Source of the DNA: UBA9848 sp003454065 | GTDB lineage: Bacteria > Spirochaetota > Spirochaetia > Sphaerochaetales > Sphaerochaetaceae | Direction: 5' to 3' | Length of the DNA: 8,576 nt | NCBI GenBank assembly: GCA_946629155.1 | Contig: CAMOXM010000057.1 | Coordinates: forward strand, 1 to 8,576 | Shown: piece by piece, positions 1 to 7,070 of the stretch | Layout: every line of letters starts with the position of its first letter | Position numbering within the stretch: the first letter of the stretch is position 1 | Made by a program: the position numbers and the translations under genes | Notes under the pieces: generated by a model | What the model was told of the DNA's origin: nothing | The model's input: the letters and a program-made list of their open reading frames with translations, nothing else | Databases searched by the model: none

Positions 1-83
1 TCATATTCGTTTCGAGAGCGTTTCATCTCCTCTTTAGTTTTATAGCTTTCATCCTTTCCGTTCAAAGAAAAAGCGATGTTCAT
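1..83 (-). CDS. Partial CDS, probable 2Fe-2S subunit of xanthine dehydrogenase-type hydroxylase
   Basis: Only the first 27 codons are in the window; the gene runs off the left edge. The ATG at 83-81 overlaps the TGA of the upstream molybdenum-subunit gene (82-80) as ATGA, the usual sign of translational coupling. The peptide starts MNIAFSLNGKDESYKT. A short beta strand followed by LNGK is how the ferredoxin-like small subunits of molybdenum hydroxylases (XdhC, CoxS, NdhS types) begin; that subunit would pass electrons through two 2Fe-2S clusters. The next visible residues (EEMKRSRNEY) fit the family less well than the usual leucine-rich stretch, and the cysteine motifs lie outside the window. 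A G6 tract at 90-95 could serve as an unusual Shine-Dalgarno. The call rests on the first dozen residues plus context; an unrelated small protein is possible. Confidence 0.55.
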   Translation of the reverse strand, partial: MNIAFSLNGKDESYKTKEEMKRSRNEY

Positions 84-2245
84 TTTCTTCCCCCCGTCAG
101 CTTTTCGGAATGCAAAATGTGACCCATGACGGTTTCCGTAGGATTAGGTATGGAAGTGATCTTCCTGTTTATGGCTCTGGAAAGGGCGTCAACATAAGCG
201 GCGCCGCTGCCGTTGAATACGAGCTCACCCATTCCCTTGGCCCCGTAAGGTCCCCATTGATACGGCTCATTAGCGTAATAGACCTCCTGCGAAGGAAGAT
301 CCATCGAGGTCGGAATGATGTAATCGCTCATCGAATGCTGCTTAAAATAGCCGCCGTTGTTCTCCAAAAGCTCTGTGGATGCCCAGCCTATGCCCTGAGC
401 GATCCCTCCGTTCACCTGGCCATGAACAATCAGCGGATCAATGCAATTCCCGACATCGTGGGCCGACCAAACGCCCTTCACCTTCGTTTCCGCGGTTCGA
501 GCATCCACCTCGACTTCAACCACGCAAGCGCCCCAGCCGTAGCCAAGATAGGCATATCCTTGGAATGTCTCCTGGTTCCACGGGTATCCTTCCGGATGCT
601 CATAATGCGCTTCGCACTCTATCTCGTCCGCCTCGTTCCATCTTGATTTGAGCTCCTGGCAGGCTTTCATCACGAGATTGCCCGGTACCATAGTCGATCT
701 CGATGCCGCGGTCGGCCCGGAGTCCGGAACCAAATTCGTGTCGGGGTAATTGTAAATCACCTTGTCGTATGGAATTCCAAGCGTTTTCGCGGCAATGCGG
801 CAAACGGCCGAAGAGAACCCCTGCCCCATCTCGGTCTGACCGGCTTTGACAAGTACGGTTCCGTCCTTCTGCTTCCTGACCTTGACGACGGCCTTTATTA
901 TCGCGCTCTCTCCGTTCCCCGTAAATGCGCCGCCGTGATTGTAAAGGGAAAAGCCTATGCCCTTCCCGCTTCCGAAACCGTATTTTCTGCTTTTCTCATA
1001 ATATCCCGATGCCTTGCAGACATTCTCGATCAATTCAGGGACTCTGACTTTTTCGACTATTTTTCCGTTCGTAATGGTCGTATCGCCCTGCTTTATCAGA
1101 TAGCGCTTCTTGTAATCGACAGGATCCACTCCGATGCTTTCAGCGATATGGGTCAGGTGCGTTTCCAAAGCGAAAATCGTCTGCGGCGCCCCGAACCCCC
1201 TGAAAGCGCAGGAAGGAAAAGTATTAGTGGCCATGGAAAAGCCTCTCACCCTTGCGTGAGGGAATCTATACACGCCCTCGATATGCATGCATCCGCGCTG
1301 AATCACTATGTAGGAGGAGGCGAGGTATCTGCCGGCATTGTAATACACTGTCGAATCCATCGCAAGAATATTGCCTTTCCTATCCAAAGCAGTCTTGAAT
1401 TTCACGAGCGAAGGGTGTCTCTTGACGGAAAACCGAGTGTCCTCCTCCCTGTTGAATATGAGTTTGATCGGCTTCTTGAGATAATATTCAGCAAGGATAA
1501 GCGGTCCCGCTATCACATCGGGAAAATGCTCCTTCCCTCCGAATGCTCCGCCCGTGGACATCTGTCTGACGATGATGTCTTCGGGAGTTATCCCAACCAC
1601 GCCGGCTACGGATTTTCTGATGTAGAACGGACATTGGCATGAAGCGTAGAAAACGAATTTGCCATCCTCGTAATTCGCGACCATTCCATTGGTTTCGAGA
1701 TGCATATGCTCCTGGAATCCGGTTTTGAGCTCTTCCTCCACGATCTTATGCGCGCCTTCCATTATTTCCTCGATATCGCCTTCGCCGCTTTCAAGCTCGA
1801 CTTTGCAATGGTGATTGTCCTCGCCGATTATCGGACCGCCCTTCAATGCTATGGATTCCTCGATGCTGGCGGCGGGAATCTGCTCCTCGTATTCGACCTC
1901 GATTCCATTCCTCAGCTGATACAGAACGGTTCTATCGGGTCCGCACAGAATCCCTATCGTTTCGCCGATATACCCCGAAGCGCCAGCCGCAAAGCATTTC
2001 CAATCCTTCTGAATCATCCAAAGCTCGTTTTTGCCGCCATCCGGAATATCCCTATCGTCGAAATAATGATAGCCTTCGGGAAGATCCGGAAGCTTTATGC
2101 TTTTGATTATCCCCCTCGGCACCGATGTCCTGACCAAACAGGCGTAAATCATCCCGTCAAACACAAGATCGGCAGCATAGACTTCCTTTCCAGAAGCCTT
2201 GGAAACGGCATCTTTGCGAGCCTTGTCATCCTTAACATCTGTCAT
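80..2245 (-). CDS. xdhA: Xanthine dehydrogenase-type molybdenum-binding subunit
   Basis: Catalytic molybdopterin subunit of a xanthine oxidase-family hydroxylase, which hydroxylates a purine-type heterocycle with water oxygen and passes electrons to Fe-S and flavin subunits. The 721 residues match separate large subunits of 700-770. In this numbering I see GGAFGGKE at 232-239, FRGFGAPQ at 348-355, GQTEMGQG at 469-476 and GAKGMGE at 668-674. Hand alignment to bovine xanthine oxidase places Glu239, Arg317 and Glu674 on its Glu802, Arg880 and catalytic Glu1261, the trio known for purine binding and catalysis. Xanthine or a similar purine is therefore likelier than CO or an aldehyde, but hypoxanthine, urate precursors or nicotinate relatives are not excluded. 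The start at 2245 has AAGGAG nine bases upstream; an upstream in-frame ATG at 2290 has no Shine-Dalgarno. No FAD subunit gene lies between this gene and the next. A ygeY homologue lies just upstream, as in the E. coli purine cluster. Confidence 0.93.
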   Translation of the reverse strand: MTDVKDDKARKDAVSKASGKEVYAADLVFDGMIYACLVRTSVPRGIIKSIKLPDLPEGYHYFDDRDIPDGGKNELWMIQKDWKCFAAGASGYIGETIGILCGPDRTVLYQLRNGIEVEYEEQIPAASIEESIALKGGPIIGEDNHHCKVELESGEGDIEEIMEGAHKIVEEELKTGFQEHMHLETNGMVANYEDGKFVFYASCQCPFYIRKSVAGVVGITPEDIIVRQMSTGGAFGGKEHFPDVIAGPLILAEYYLKKPIKLIFNREEDTRFSVKRHPSLVKFKTALDRKGNILAMDSTVYYNAGRYLASSYIVIQRGCMHIEGVYRFPHARVRGFSMATNTFPSCAFRGFGAPQTIFALETHLTHIAESIGVDPVDYKKRYLIKQGDTTITNGKIVEKVRVPELIENVCKASGYYEKSRKYGFGSGKGIGFSLYNHGGAFTGNGESAIIKAVVKVRKQKDGTVLVKAGQTEMGQGFSSAVCRIAAKTLGIPYDKVIYNYPDTNLVPDSGPTAASRSTMVPGNLVMKACQELKSRWNEADEIECEAHYEHPEGYPWNQETFQGYAYLGYGWGACVVEVEVDARTAETKVKGVWSAHDVGNCIDPLIVHGQVNGGIAQGIGWASTELLENNGGYFKQHSMSDYIIPTSMDLPSQEVYYANEPYQWGPYGAKGMGELVFNGSGAAYVDALSRAINRKITSIPNPTETVMGHILHSEKLTGGRK

Positions 2246-2254
2246 AATCCCAAA

Positions 2255-2260
2255 CTCCTT
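2255..2260 (-). promoter_or_regulatory. Ribosome binding site that sets the xdhA start
   Basis: Read on the minus strand this is AAGGAG, nine bases before the ATG at 2245. The alternative ATG at 2290 is preceded by no purine-rich core, and the family usually begins close to the GKEVYAADL strand, so the shorter protein is preferred. Confidence 0.8.
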
Positions 2261-2292
2261 GTGGATATGGAGCGACCCGAAAACCGACATGA

Positions 2293-2322
2293 CGGAATCC
2301 GATCCAATCAGCTTGCATTCCG
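2293..2322. repeat. Inverted repeat in the xdhA upstream region
   Basis: CGGAAT at 2293-2298 and ATTCCG at 2317-2322 are perfect 6-bp complements around an 18-nt centre. They lie between the ygeY terminator and the xdhA start, where an operator or promoter for xdhA should be. I could not recognise a convincing -35/-10 pair in this interval. A 6-bp match in about 85 bp may be chance. Confidence 0.3.
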
Positions 2323-2331
2323 AATCATCCC

Positions 2332-2370
2332 AAAAAAAAAGGTCCCCCGATGCGAAAACACCAAGAGACC
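2332..2370 (-). terminator. Intrinsic terminator after ygeY
   Basis: On the minus strand a 12-bp stem (8 Watson-Crick pairs and 4 G-T wobbles, arms 2359-2370 and 2341-2352) closes a 6-nt TTTTCG loop. It is followed at once by nine T residues (2340-2332). It lies 37 bp after the ygeY stop codon and 86 bp before the xdhA start. It should end the ygeY transcript, so xdhA needs its own promoter or read-through. There is no T tract on the plus-strand side, so it acts in one direction. Confidence 0.88.
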
Positions 2371-2406
2371 TATATCAAAAATCAGTTCATTAGATCTGTT
2401 TTCTTA

Positions 2407-3624
2407 TCAAAGGTTCTTTCCTGCGAGCTTGTACGGAAGAAGCGCATAGAAAGCAGAGCAGATCTCGAGATCCTGAACCCTAGTGATCTCGTTCGGCGCA
2501 TGGGCTTGATCCTCATCTCCGGGACCAAACCCGATAGCAGGGATCTTATGTCTTCCCGTGGTAGCCACACAATTGGTGCTGAACGTCCACTTGTCAACGA
2601 CAGGCTCCTTCTCGAAGAGCTCCTCGTACGTATCGACGCCGGCCTCAACAAGCGGATGATTCCTCTCTATCTTCCAAGTCGGGAAATAAAGCTCCTGCGA
2701 ATAAGGCTTGCGCGTCCATCCGGTCTTCTCGTATTCCGGCATCTCGACGACAAAGTCGGATTCACCGATAGCGGCGCTCACATATTCTCTGACCTGCGAA
2801 ATGGCAAGATCTGCATCCTCGCCCCATGTAAGCCTTCTATCGCAATAGATCATCGCATAATCGGCGACAGCGCACTGCGAAGGTCCGGAAACCTGAATCT
2901 GAGAAACGGTAATCGTTCCCTTTCCGAGGAAATGGTCATCATCCGGCTGAAGATCCTCGTTGAGCTTTTCAATCGCAAGAGCCGCCCTCGCAGCCTTGTA
3001 TGCAGCGCTCACTCCTCTCTCAGGGGCGGATCCATGGCAGGAGATACCCTTCAAAATGATCCTGATCTCCATTCTTCCTCTGTGACCCCTGTAGATCCTG
3101 CAGCTCGTAGGCTCGGTGGAAACGACGAAGTCCGGCTTGAAATTCTCCTCTTCGATGAGATATTTCCAGCACATTCCATCGCAATCCTCTTCCATTACGG
3201 TGAATGTGAAGAAAATCGAAAACTCACCGTCATAGTTCAGTTCCTTGAGTATCTTTCCAGCTGTGATCATGGAAGCGGCTCCGCCCTTCTGATCCGAAGC
3301 GCCTCTTCCAAGAACAAGGTCGTCCCTGATCTCTCCGCTGAACGGATCGAATGTCCAGTTCGCGCTATTCCCAACCTCGACCGTGTCGATATGAGCATCG
3401 AACGCAATAGTCCTCGGTCCGTAACCGACCCTTCCGACAACGCTTCCGAGCCTGTCAACCTTGACTTCATCGAAACCGGCCTCCTTGCAAAGATCGACAA
3501 TAAGCCTGCAAACATTCTCCTCCTGAGAAGAATAGCTCTTCATCTGGATCAGCTTGGACAGGTTCTTAGCGGTATAATCCCTGAGTTCGTGCGCACGATT
3601 CTTGATTTGTCCACTTATCGCCAT
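2407..3624 (-). CDS. ygeY: YgeY-family M20 metallohydrolase
   Basis: Zinc-type amidohydrolase/peptidase of the M20 family, closely matching E. coli YgeY as I remember it along most of its length (403 residues there, 405 here). E. coli ygeY lies in the xdhABC-ygeWXYZ region and is often labelled a selenium-metabolism hydrolase; homologues also occur in gut bacterial clusters for anaerobic purine breakdown. The exact substrate is not known to me. In 405-residue numbering the M20 set is complete: His78 and Asp80 in AHIDT, bridging Asp111 in GRGASDQKGG, general base Glu145 with ligand Glu146 in MEEDCDG, Glu171 in STEPT, and His375 in AHAPNE. SCHGSAPERG near 195 and VDKWTFSTN near 343 are YgeY-like. 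There is no signal peptide, so it is probably cytoplasmic. I start it at 3624 because AAGGAG lies upstream and the promoter would begin transcription after the alternative ATG at 3660. It has its own promoter and terminator. Confidence 0.94.
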   Translation of the reverse strand: MAISGQIKNRAHELRDYTAKNLSKLIQMKSYSSQEENVCRLIVDLCKEAGFDEVKVDRLGSVVGRVGYGPRTIAFDAHIDTVEVGNSANWTFDPFSGEIRDDLVLGRGASDQKGGAASMITAGKILKELNYDGEFSIFFTFTVMEEDCDGMCWKYLIEEENFKPDFVVSTEPTSCRIYRGHRGRMEIRIILKGISCHGSAPERGVSAAYKAARAALAIEKLNEDLQPDDDHFLGKGTITVSQIQVSGPSQCAVADYAMIYCDRRLTWGEDADLAISQVREYVSAAIGESDFVVEMPEYEKTGWTRKPYSQELYFPTWKIERNHPLVEAGVDTYEELFEKEPVVDKWTFSTNCVATTGRHKIPAIGFGPGDEDQAHAPNEITRVQDLEICSAFYALLPYKLAGKNL

Positions 3625-3636
3625 AGTATACGAATT

Positions 3637-3642
3637 CTCCTT
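3637..3642 (-). promoter_or_regulatory. Ribosome binding site that sets the ygeY start
   Basis: AAGGAG on the minus strand, 12 bases before the ATG at 3624. The spacing is slightly long, but the in-frame ATG at 3660 has no such signal and would sit at or before the predicted transcription start. Confidence 0.7.
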
Positions 3643-3662
3643 GTAAAATCGATTTGACATGT

Positions 3663-3691
3663 ATTTTATCTCATAAGCGGTTTTAAGTCAA
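3663..3691 (-). promoter_or_regulatory. Sigma70-type promoter of ygeY
   Basis: On the minus strand TTGACT (3691-3686) and TAAAAT (3668-3663) are separated by exactly 17 bp; each hexamer matches five of six consensus bases. Transcription would start near 3655-3657, giving a leader of about 30 nt that contains the AAGGAG. This is the clearest promoter in the window. Confidence 0.82.
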
Positions 3692-3806
3692 TCATATCGA
3701 ATACCCACGCGCAGACAGCAACGCTCTTGGAACCAGCTTTTCGGAAATACGCAGAGGCTATCAGAAATTGACCTCAAAACGAAGCATGGAAATGAATTTT
3801 GAATAA

Positions 3807-3819
3807 CCTCTTTTAGAGG
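3807..3819 (-). terminator. Weak hairpin after dnaJ, possible terminator
   Basis: CCTCT and AGAGG form a perfect 5-bp stem around a 3-nt loop, five bases after the dnaJ stop codon. The following minus-strand bases are TTATTCAAAATTC, with no real T run, so termination would be weak or factor-dependent. The hairpin may instead protect the 3' end of the transcript. Confidence 0.3.
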
Positions 3820-3823
3820 AACA

Positions 3824-4954
3824 TCACAAATTGACGAGTTCGCTGCGATCGCTTTCATTCATCTCCTTGGCAAGCTGCTCGTAAAGCTCCTTGGCCTTCT
3901 TCGTAAGCTTCTTGGGCGTGCTCACGTGCAGCTCCACGAACAAATCGCCATCTTTGGCGAAAAGCCCTTTTCTTCCGGGGATGATGCCTTTGCCTCGAAC
4001 CTTCAAATATTGGCCGCTCTCGCTTCCCGCTGGAATATCTATGCTGAGAACCTCGCCATTGATGTGCAAGAATTCGACCCTGCCGCCCAAAGCCGCCTTG
4101 GAAGGCGTTATGGGAAGCCTGCAATACAAATCGTTCCTCTTCCGCGTGAATCTGGCGTTCTTCTTGATAGCGACCTGAACATACAAATCGCCATCCCTGC
4201 CGCCTTTGGCTCCGGAATTTCCCATTCCGCGCACTATGACGCTTTGTCCGCTCTCTATGCCCTTGGGGATATCGACTTTGATCTTCTCCCGCTTATGCAT
4301 CAATCCCGAGCCTTTGCAATCAGGACATGGATCATCTATGATAACCCCCGCCCCACGGCATGAGGAACACGGCATTTGAGTAGTGAAGAAACCTTGTCTG
4401 GATATTACGACGCCGCTTCCGTTGCATGCGGCGCAAGTGTGTTTTTTTTCAGGATGCTCGGTTCCATGCCCCTTGCATTTGGGGCATTTGACATCATGCG
4501 CATATTCAATCGTCCTGTCCGTTCCCTGAACCGCCTCCAAAAGATCTATCTCAACCCCGGCCTGCAAAGATCGGCCGTCCACGGCGCCGCTAGCTTTCGC
4601 ATTGCGCCTCGAGCCCCCTCCGAAAAATTGGCTCAATATGTCATCGAGGCCTCCGCCTCCGCCGAACCCCCCGCCGAAGCCCTGGAAAATATCGCTGAAA
4701 TCCCTATATGCATTCTGGTATCCGCCGTTCTGATCCACGCCGGCGAAGCCATATTGGTCGTATCGCTTCCTCTTGTCCGCATCGCTGAGAACCTCGTAAG
4801 CCTCGGTGGCTTCCTTGAACCTATCCTCCGCCTCCTTGTTGCCGGGATTTTTGTCAGGATGATTGGCCATGGCAAGCTTTCTGTAAGCCTTCTTTATCTC
4901 ATCCAACGAAGCCGTCTTGGATACGCCCAAAACCTCATAATAATCTCTTTTCAT
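3824..4954 (-). CDS. dnaJ: Chaperone DnaJ (Hsp40)
   Basis: Class I J-protein that delivers unfolded clients to DnaK and stimulates its ATPase. The 376 residues are typical. The J domain spans about residues 4-68 with the HPD motif at 32-34. A Gly/Phe-rich linker follows at about 86-114. The zinc-binding region has four CxxCxGxG-type repeats starting at 157, 174, 196 and 210, all eight cysteines present. Two C-terminal substrate-binding beta domains complete the protein, with GKGIIPGRKG near 321. The start MKRDYYEVLG fits the family, but the bases before it (GATGAGAT) hold no good Shine-Dalgarno. A terminator-like hairpin with a T6 tract ends 8 nt before the ATG. Expression may therefore depend on read-through, leader structure or an unseen promoter in the 132-bp gap after dnaK. 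The product is cytoplasmic. Confidence 0.98.
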   Translation of the reverse strand: MKRDYYEVLGVSKTASLDEIKKAYRKLAMANHPDKNPGNKEAEDRFKEATEAYEVLSDADKRKRYDQYGFAGVDQNGGYQNAYRDFSDIFQGFGGGFGGGGGLDDILSQFFGGGSRRNAKASGAVDGRSLQAGVEIDLLEAVQGTDRTIEYAHDVKCPKCKGHGTEHPEKKHTCAACNGSGVVISRQGFFTTQMPCSSCRGAGVIIDDPCPDCKGSGLMHKREKIKVDIPKGIESGQSVIVRGMGNSGAKGGRDGDLYVQVAIKKNARFTRKRNDLYCRLPITPSKAALGGRVEFLHINGEVLSIDIPAGSESGQYLKVRGKGIIPGRKGLFAKDGDLFVELHVSTPKKLTKKAKELYEQLAKEMNESDRSELVNL

Positions 4955-4962
4955 ATCTCATC

Positions 4963-5001
4963 AAAAAAGCGGGCTTCACGAGGAAAATCCGCGCAAAGCC
5001 C
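4963..5001 (-). terminator. Terminator or attenuator hairpin between dnaK and dnaJ
   Basis: On the minus strand GGGCTT (5001-4996) pairs with AAGCCC (4976-4971). The stem can continue inward through two wobbles, two GC pairs, one mismatch and three more pairs to a TTT loop. It is followed by GC and then six T residues (4968-4963). The dnaJ ATG is at 4954. The layout is that of an intrinsic terminator but it lies inside the chaperone cluster, so it may lower dnaJ relative to dnaK or act as a regulated leader. Confidence 0.72.
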
Positions 5002-5086
5002 TATCTTTTCGGCAACGACCGTCACGCGATCGCTTCCTCAATCTCATATCATACGCCTATCATGTCCGAATAGCAGGAAACAGCGA

Positions 5087-7036
5087 TCATTTCTTATCAT
5101 CATCGACAACCGTATAAGATGTCTCCTGAGCATCAGCAGGACCCGACGAGCCAGCCGAGGAAGAAGCGCCCATATCGGGAGCAGGTCCCTGAGCTCCAGC
5201 CGCTCCTGCGCCGCCTTGAGCGGATTGCGCATTCTTGTACATTTCCTCCGCAAGCTTGTAAGCGCTTTGCTGAAGAGTGTCGCTCTTCGCCTTTATATCA
5301 GATACGGAAGCGTCGTCCTTGGCAAGAGTGTCCTTGAGGTCCTTAATGGCGTCTTCGATCTTCTTCTTGTCATCCTCCGAAAGCTTGTCGCCGTATTCCT
5401 TCAACGATTTCTCGGTTCCGTAAATAAGGGCATCGGCGGAGTTTCTGGTATCGATCTTCTCCTTCTTCTCCTTGTCCTCGGCCTCATGCTCCTTGGCATC
5501 CTGCACCATCTTGTCGATCTCCTCTTTCGGCAGACCGGAAGACGATTCGATCTTGATCTCCTGCGACTTGCCTGTGCCGAGGTCTTTGGCGCTGACATTC
5601 ACTATGCCGTTGGCATCTATGTCGAACGACACCTCGATCTGAGGAACGCCTCTCGGCGCAGCGGGAATTCCGGTAAGATCAAATCTTCCGAGAACCCTAT
5701 TGTCCGCAGCCATCTCCCTTTCGCCCTGAAGCACAACGACCGTAACTGCAGGCTGGTTATCGACGGCAGTGGAGAATATCTGGCTTTTCTTCGTAGGAAT
5801 GGTGGTATTCCTCTCGATAAGCTTGGTATTGATTCCGCCCATCGTCTCGATTCCCAAAGAAAGCGGCGTGACATCGAGCAAAAGAACATCCTTGACATCA
5901 CCCTTGAGAATCGAGCCTTGAATTCCGGCACCTATGGCTACGACCTCATCCGGATTGACACCCTTGTGCGGTTCCTTTCCGAAAATCTCCTTCACCAACG
6001 CCTGAACCTTGGGAATCCTGGTGCTGCCGCCTACGAGAATCACGCTGTCTATATCGCTGGCTTTAAGCCCGGCATCCCTAAGCGCATTCATGCAAGGCTC
6101 CTTGGTTCTCTTTATCACGCCGTCGGCAAGCTGCTCGAACAATGCTCTCGAAAGCGTCCTTTGCAAATGCTTGGGTCCGGTGCTATCGGCCGTAATGAAC
6201 GGCAGGTTGATTTCGGTGCTAGTCGAAGACGAAAGCTCGATCTTCGCCTTCTCGGCGGCATCCTTCAGCCTCTGCAAAGCCATCTTGTCGGTCCTAAGAT
6301 CAATCGAATTGTCCTTCTTGAACTCATCGGCAAGCCAATTGATTATGATGTTATCGATATCGTCTCCGCCAAGATGCGTATCGCCGTTAGTGCTCTTGAC
6401 TTCGAAAACGCCGTCTCCGAGCTCCAGAATCGATATGTCGAACGTGCCGCCGCCGAAATCATATACGGCAATCTTCTCGTTTTTGTTCTTGTCCTTGTCA
6501 AGACCATAGGCAAGCGCCGCCGCCGTAGGCTCGTTCACGATTCTCTTGACATCCAAACCTGCGATCCTGCCGGCATCCTTGGTAGCCTGCCTTTGAGCAT
6601 CGTTGAAGTATGCCGGAACGGTAATGACCGCTTCCGTTACGCTCTCGCCAAGATAATCCTCGGCCGTTTTCTTCATCTTTTGCAAGATAGCCGCGCTCAA
6701 TTCCTCCGGAGAGTATTTTTTGCCTTTTATCTCTATCCTGACGCTCTGATTATCACTTTGAGTGAGCTTGTAAGGCACTTTCTTGTCCGCATCTATGACC
6801 TCGTTCATCTTAAGGCCCATATATCTCTTCACGGAATAGACCGTGTTCTCCGGATTCGTGACAATCTGATTCTTAGCAGGCTGCCCGACAAGTCTTTCGC
6901 CCTTTGCCGTAAATGCCACTATCGAGGGCGTAGTCCTCTGACCTTCGCTATTAGCCACGACAACCGGATCTTTTCCATCCATGAACGAAACGCAGCTATT
7001 GGTCGTTCCCAAATCTATTCCTATTATCTTTCCCAT
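5087..7036 (-). CDS. dnaK: Chaperone DnaK (Hsp70)
   Basis: ATP-dependent cytoplasmic chaperone working with DnaJ and the exchange factor GrpE. All Hsp70 signatures are present: IDLGTTNS at 7-14, VYDFGGGTFDISI at 191-203 and VILVGGSTRIPKVQ at 332-345. The interdomain linker DVLLLDVTPLSLG is at 383-395, followed by the beta-sandwich substrate domain and helical lid. A Gly/Ala-rich disordered tail (about 607-632) ends in YTVVDDDKK, in place of the E. coli EEVKDKK ending. The 649 residues are slightly longer than E. coli DnaK (638). The N-terminal quadrant has the insertion typical of Gram-negative-type DnaK. A strong AAGGAGG at 7048-7042 lies five bases before the ATG. The gene is 34 bp downstream of grpE with no terminator between, so the two are probably co-transcribed. 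A very long reading frame opposite this gene is a codon-bias shadow. Confidence 0.99.
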   Translation of the reverse strand: MGKIIGIDLGTTNSCVSFMDGKDPVVVANSEGQRTTPSIVAFTAKGERLVGQPAKNQIVTNPENTVYSVKRYMGLKMNEVIDADKKVPYKLTQSDNQSVRIEIKGKKYSPEELSAAILQKMKKTAEDYLGESVTEAVITVPAYFNDAQRQATKDAGRIAGLDVKRIVNEPTAAALAYGLDKDKNKNEKIAVYDFGGGTFDISILELGDGVFEVKSTNGDTHLGGDDIDNIIINWLADEFKKDNSIDLRTDKMALQRLKDAAEKAKIELSSSTSTEINLPFITADSTGPKHLQRTLSRALFEQLADGVIKRTKEPCMNALRDAGLKASDIDSVILVGGSTRIPKVQALVKEIFGKEPHKGVNPDEVVAIGAGIQGSILKGDVKDVLLLDVTPLSLGIETMGGINTKLIERNTTIPTKKSQIFSTAVDNQPAVTVVVLQGEREMAADNRVLGRFDLTGIPAAPRGVPQIEVSFDIDANGIVNVSAKDLGTGKSQEIKIESSSGLPKEEIDKMVQDAKEHEAEDKEKKEKIDTRNSADALIYGTEKSLKEYGDKLSEDDKKKIEDAIKDLKDTLAKDDASVSDIKAKSDTLQQSAYKLAEEMYKNAQSAQGGAGAAGAQGPAPDMGASSSAGSSGPADAQETSYTVVDDDKK

Positions 7037-7070
7037 ATTTTCCTCCTTGATTTTATCTGTCCTGAAAAAC

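Noticed and set aside
935..2449. Long plus-strand frames opposite xdhA
   Set aside because: Shadow frames of a gene with strong molybdenum hydroxylase motifs; one runs through the ygeY terminator and has no ribosome site I can see.
2350..3657. A 435-codon plus-strand open frame opposite ygeY
   Set aside because: The minus-strand gene has the complete M20 catalytic set, a promoter, a ribosome site and a terminator; the plus frame has none and no family motif.
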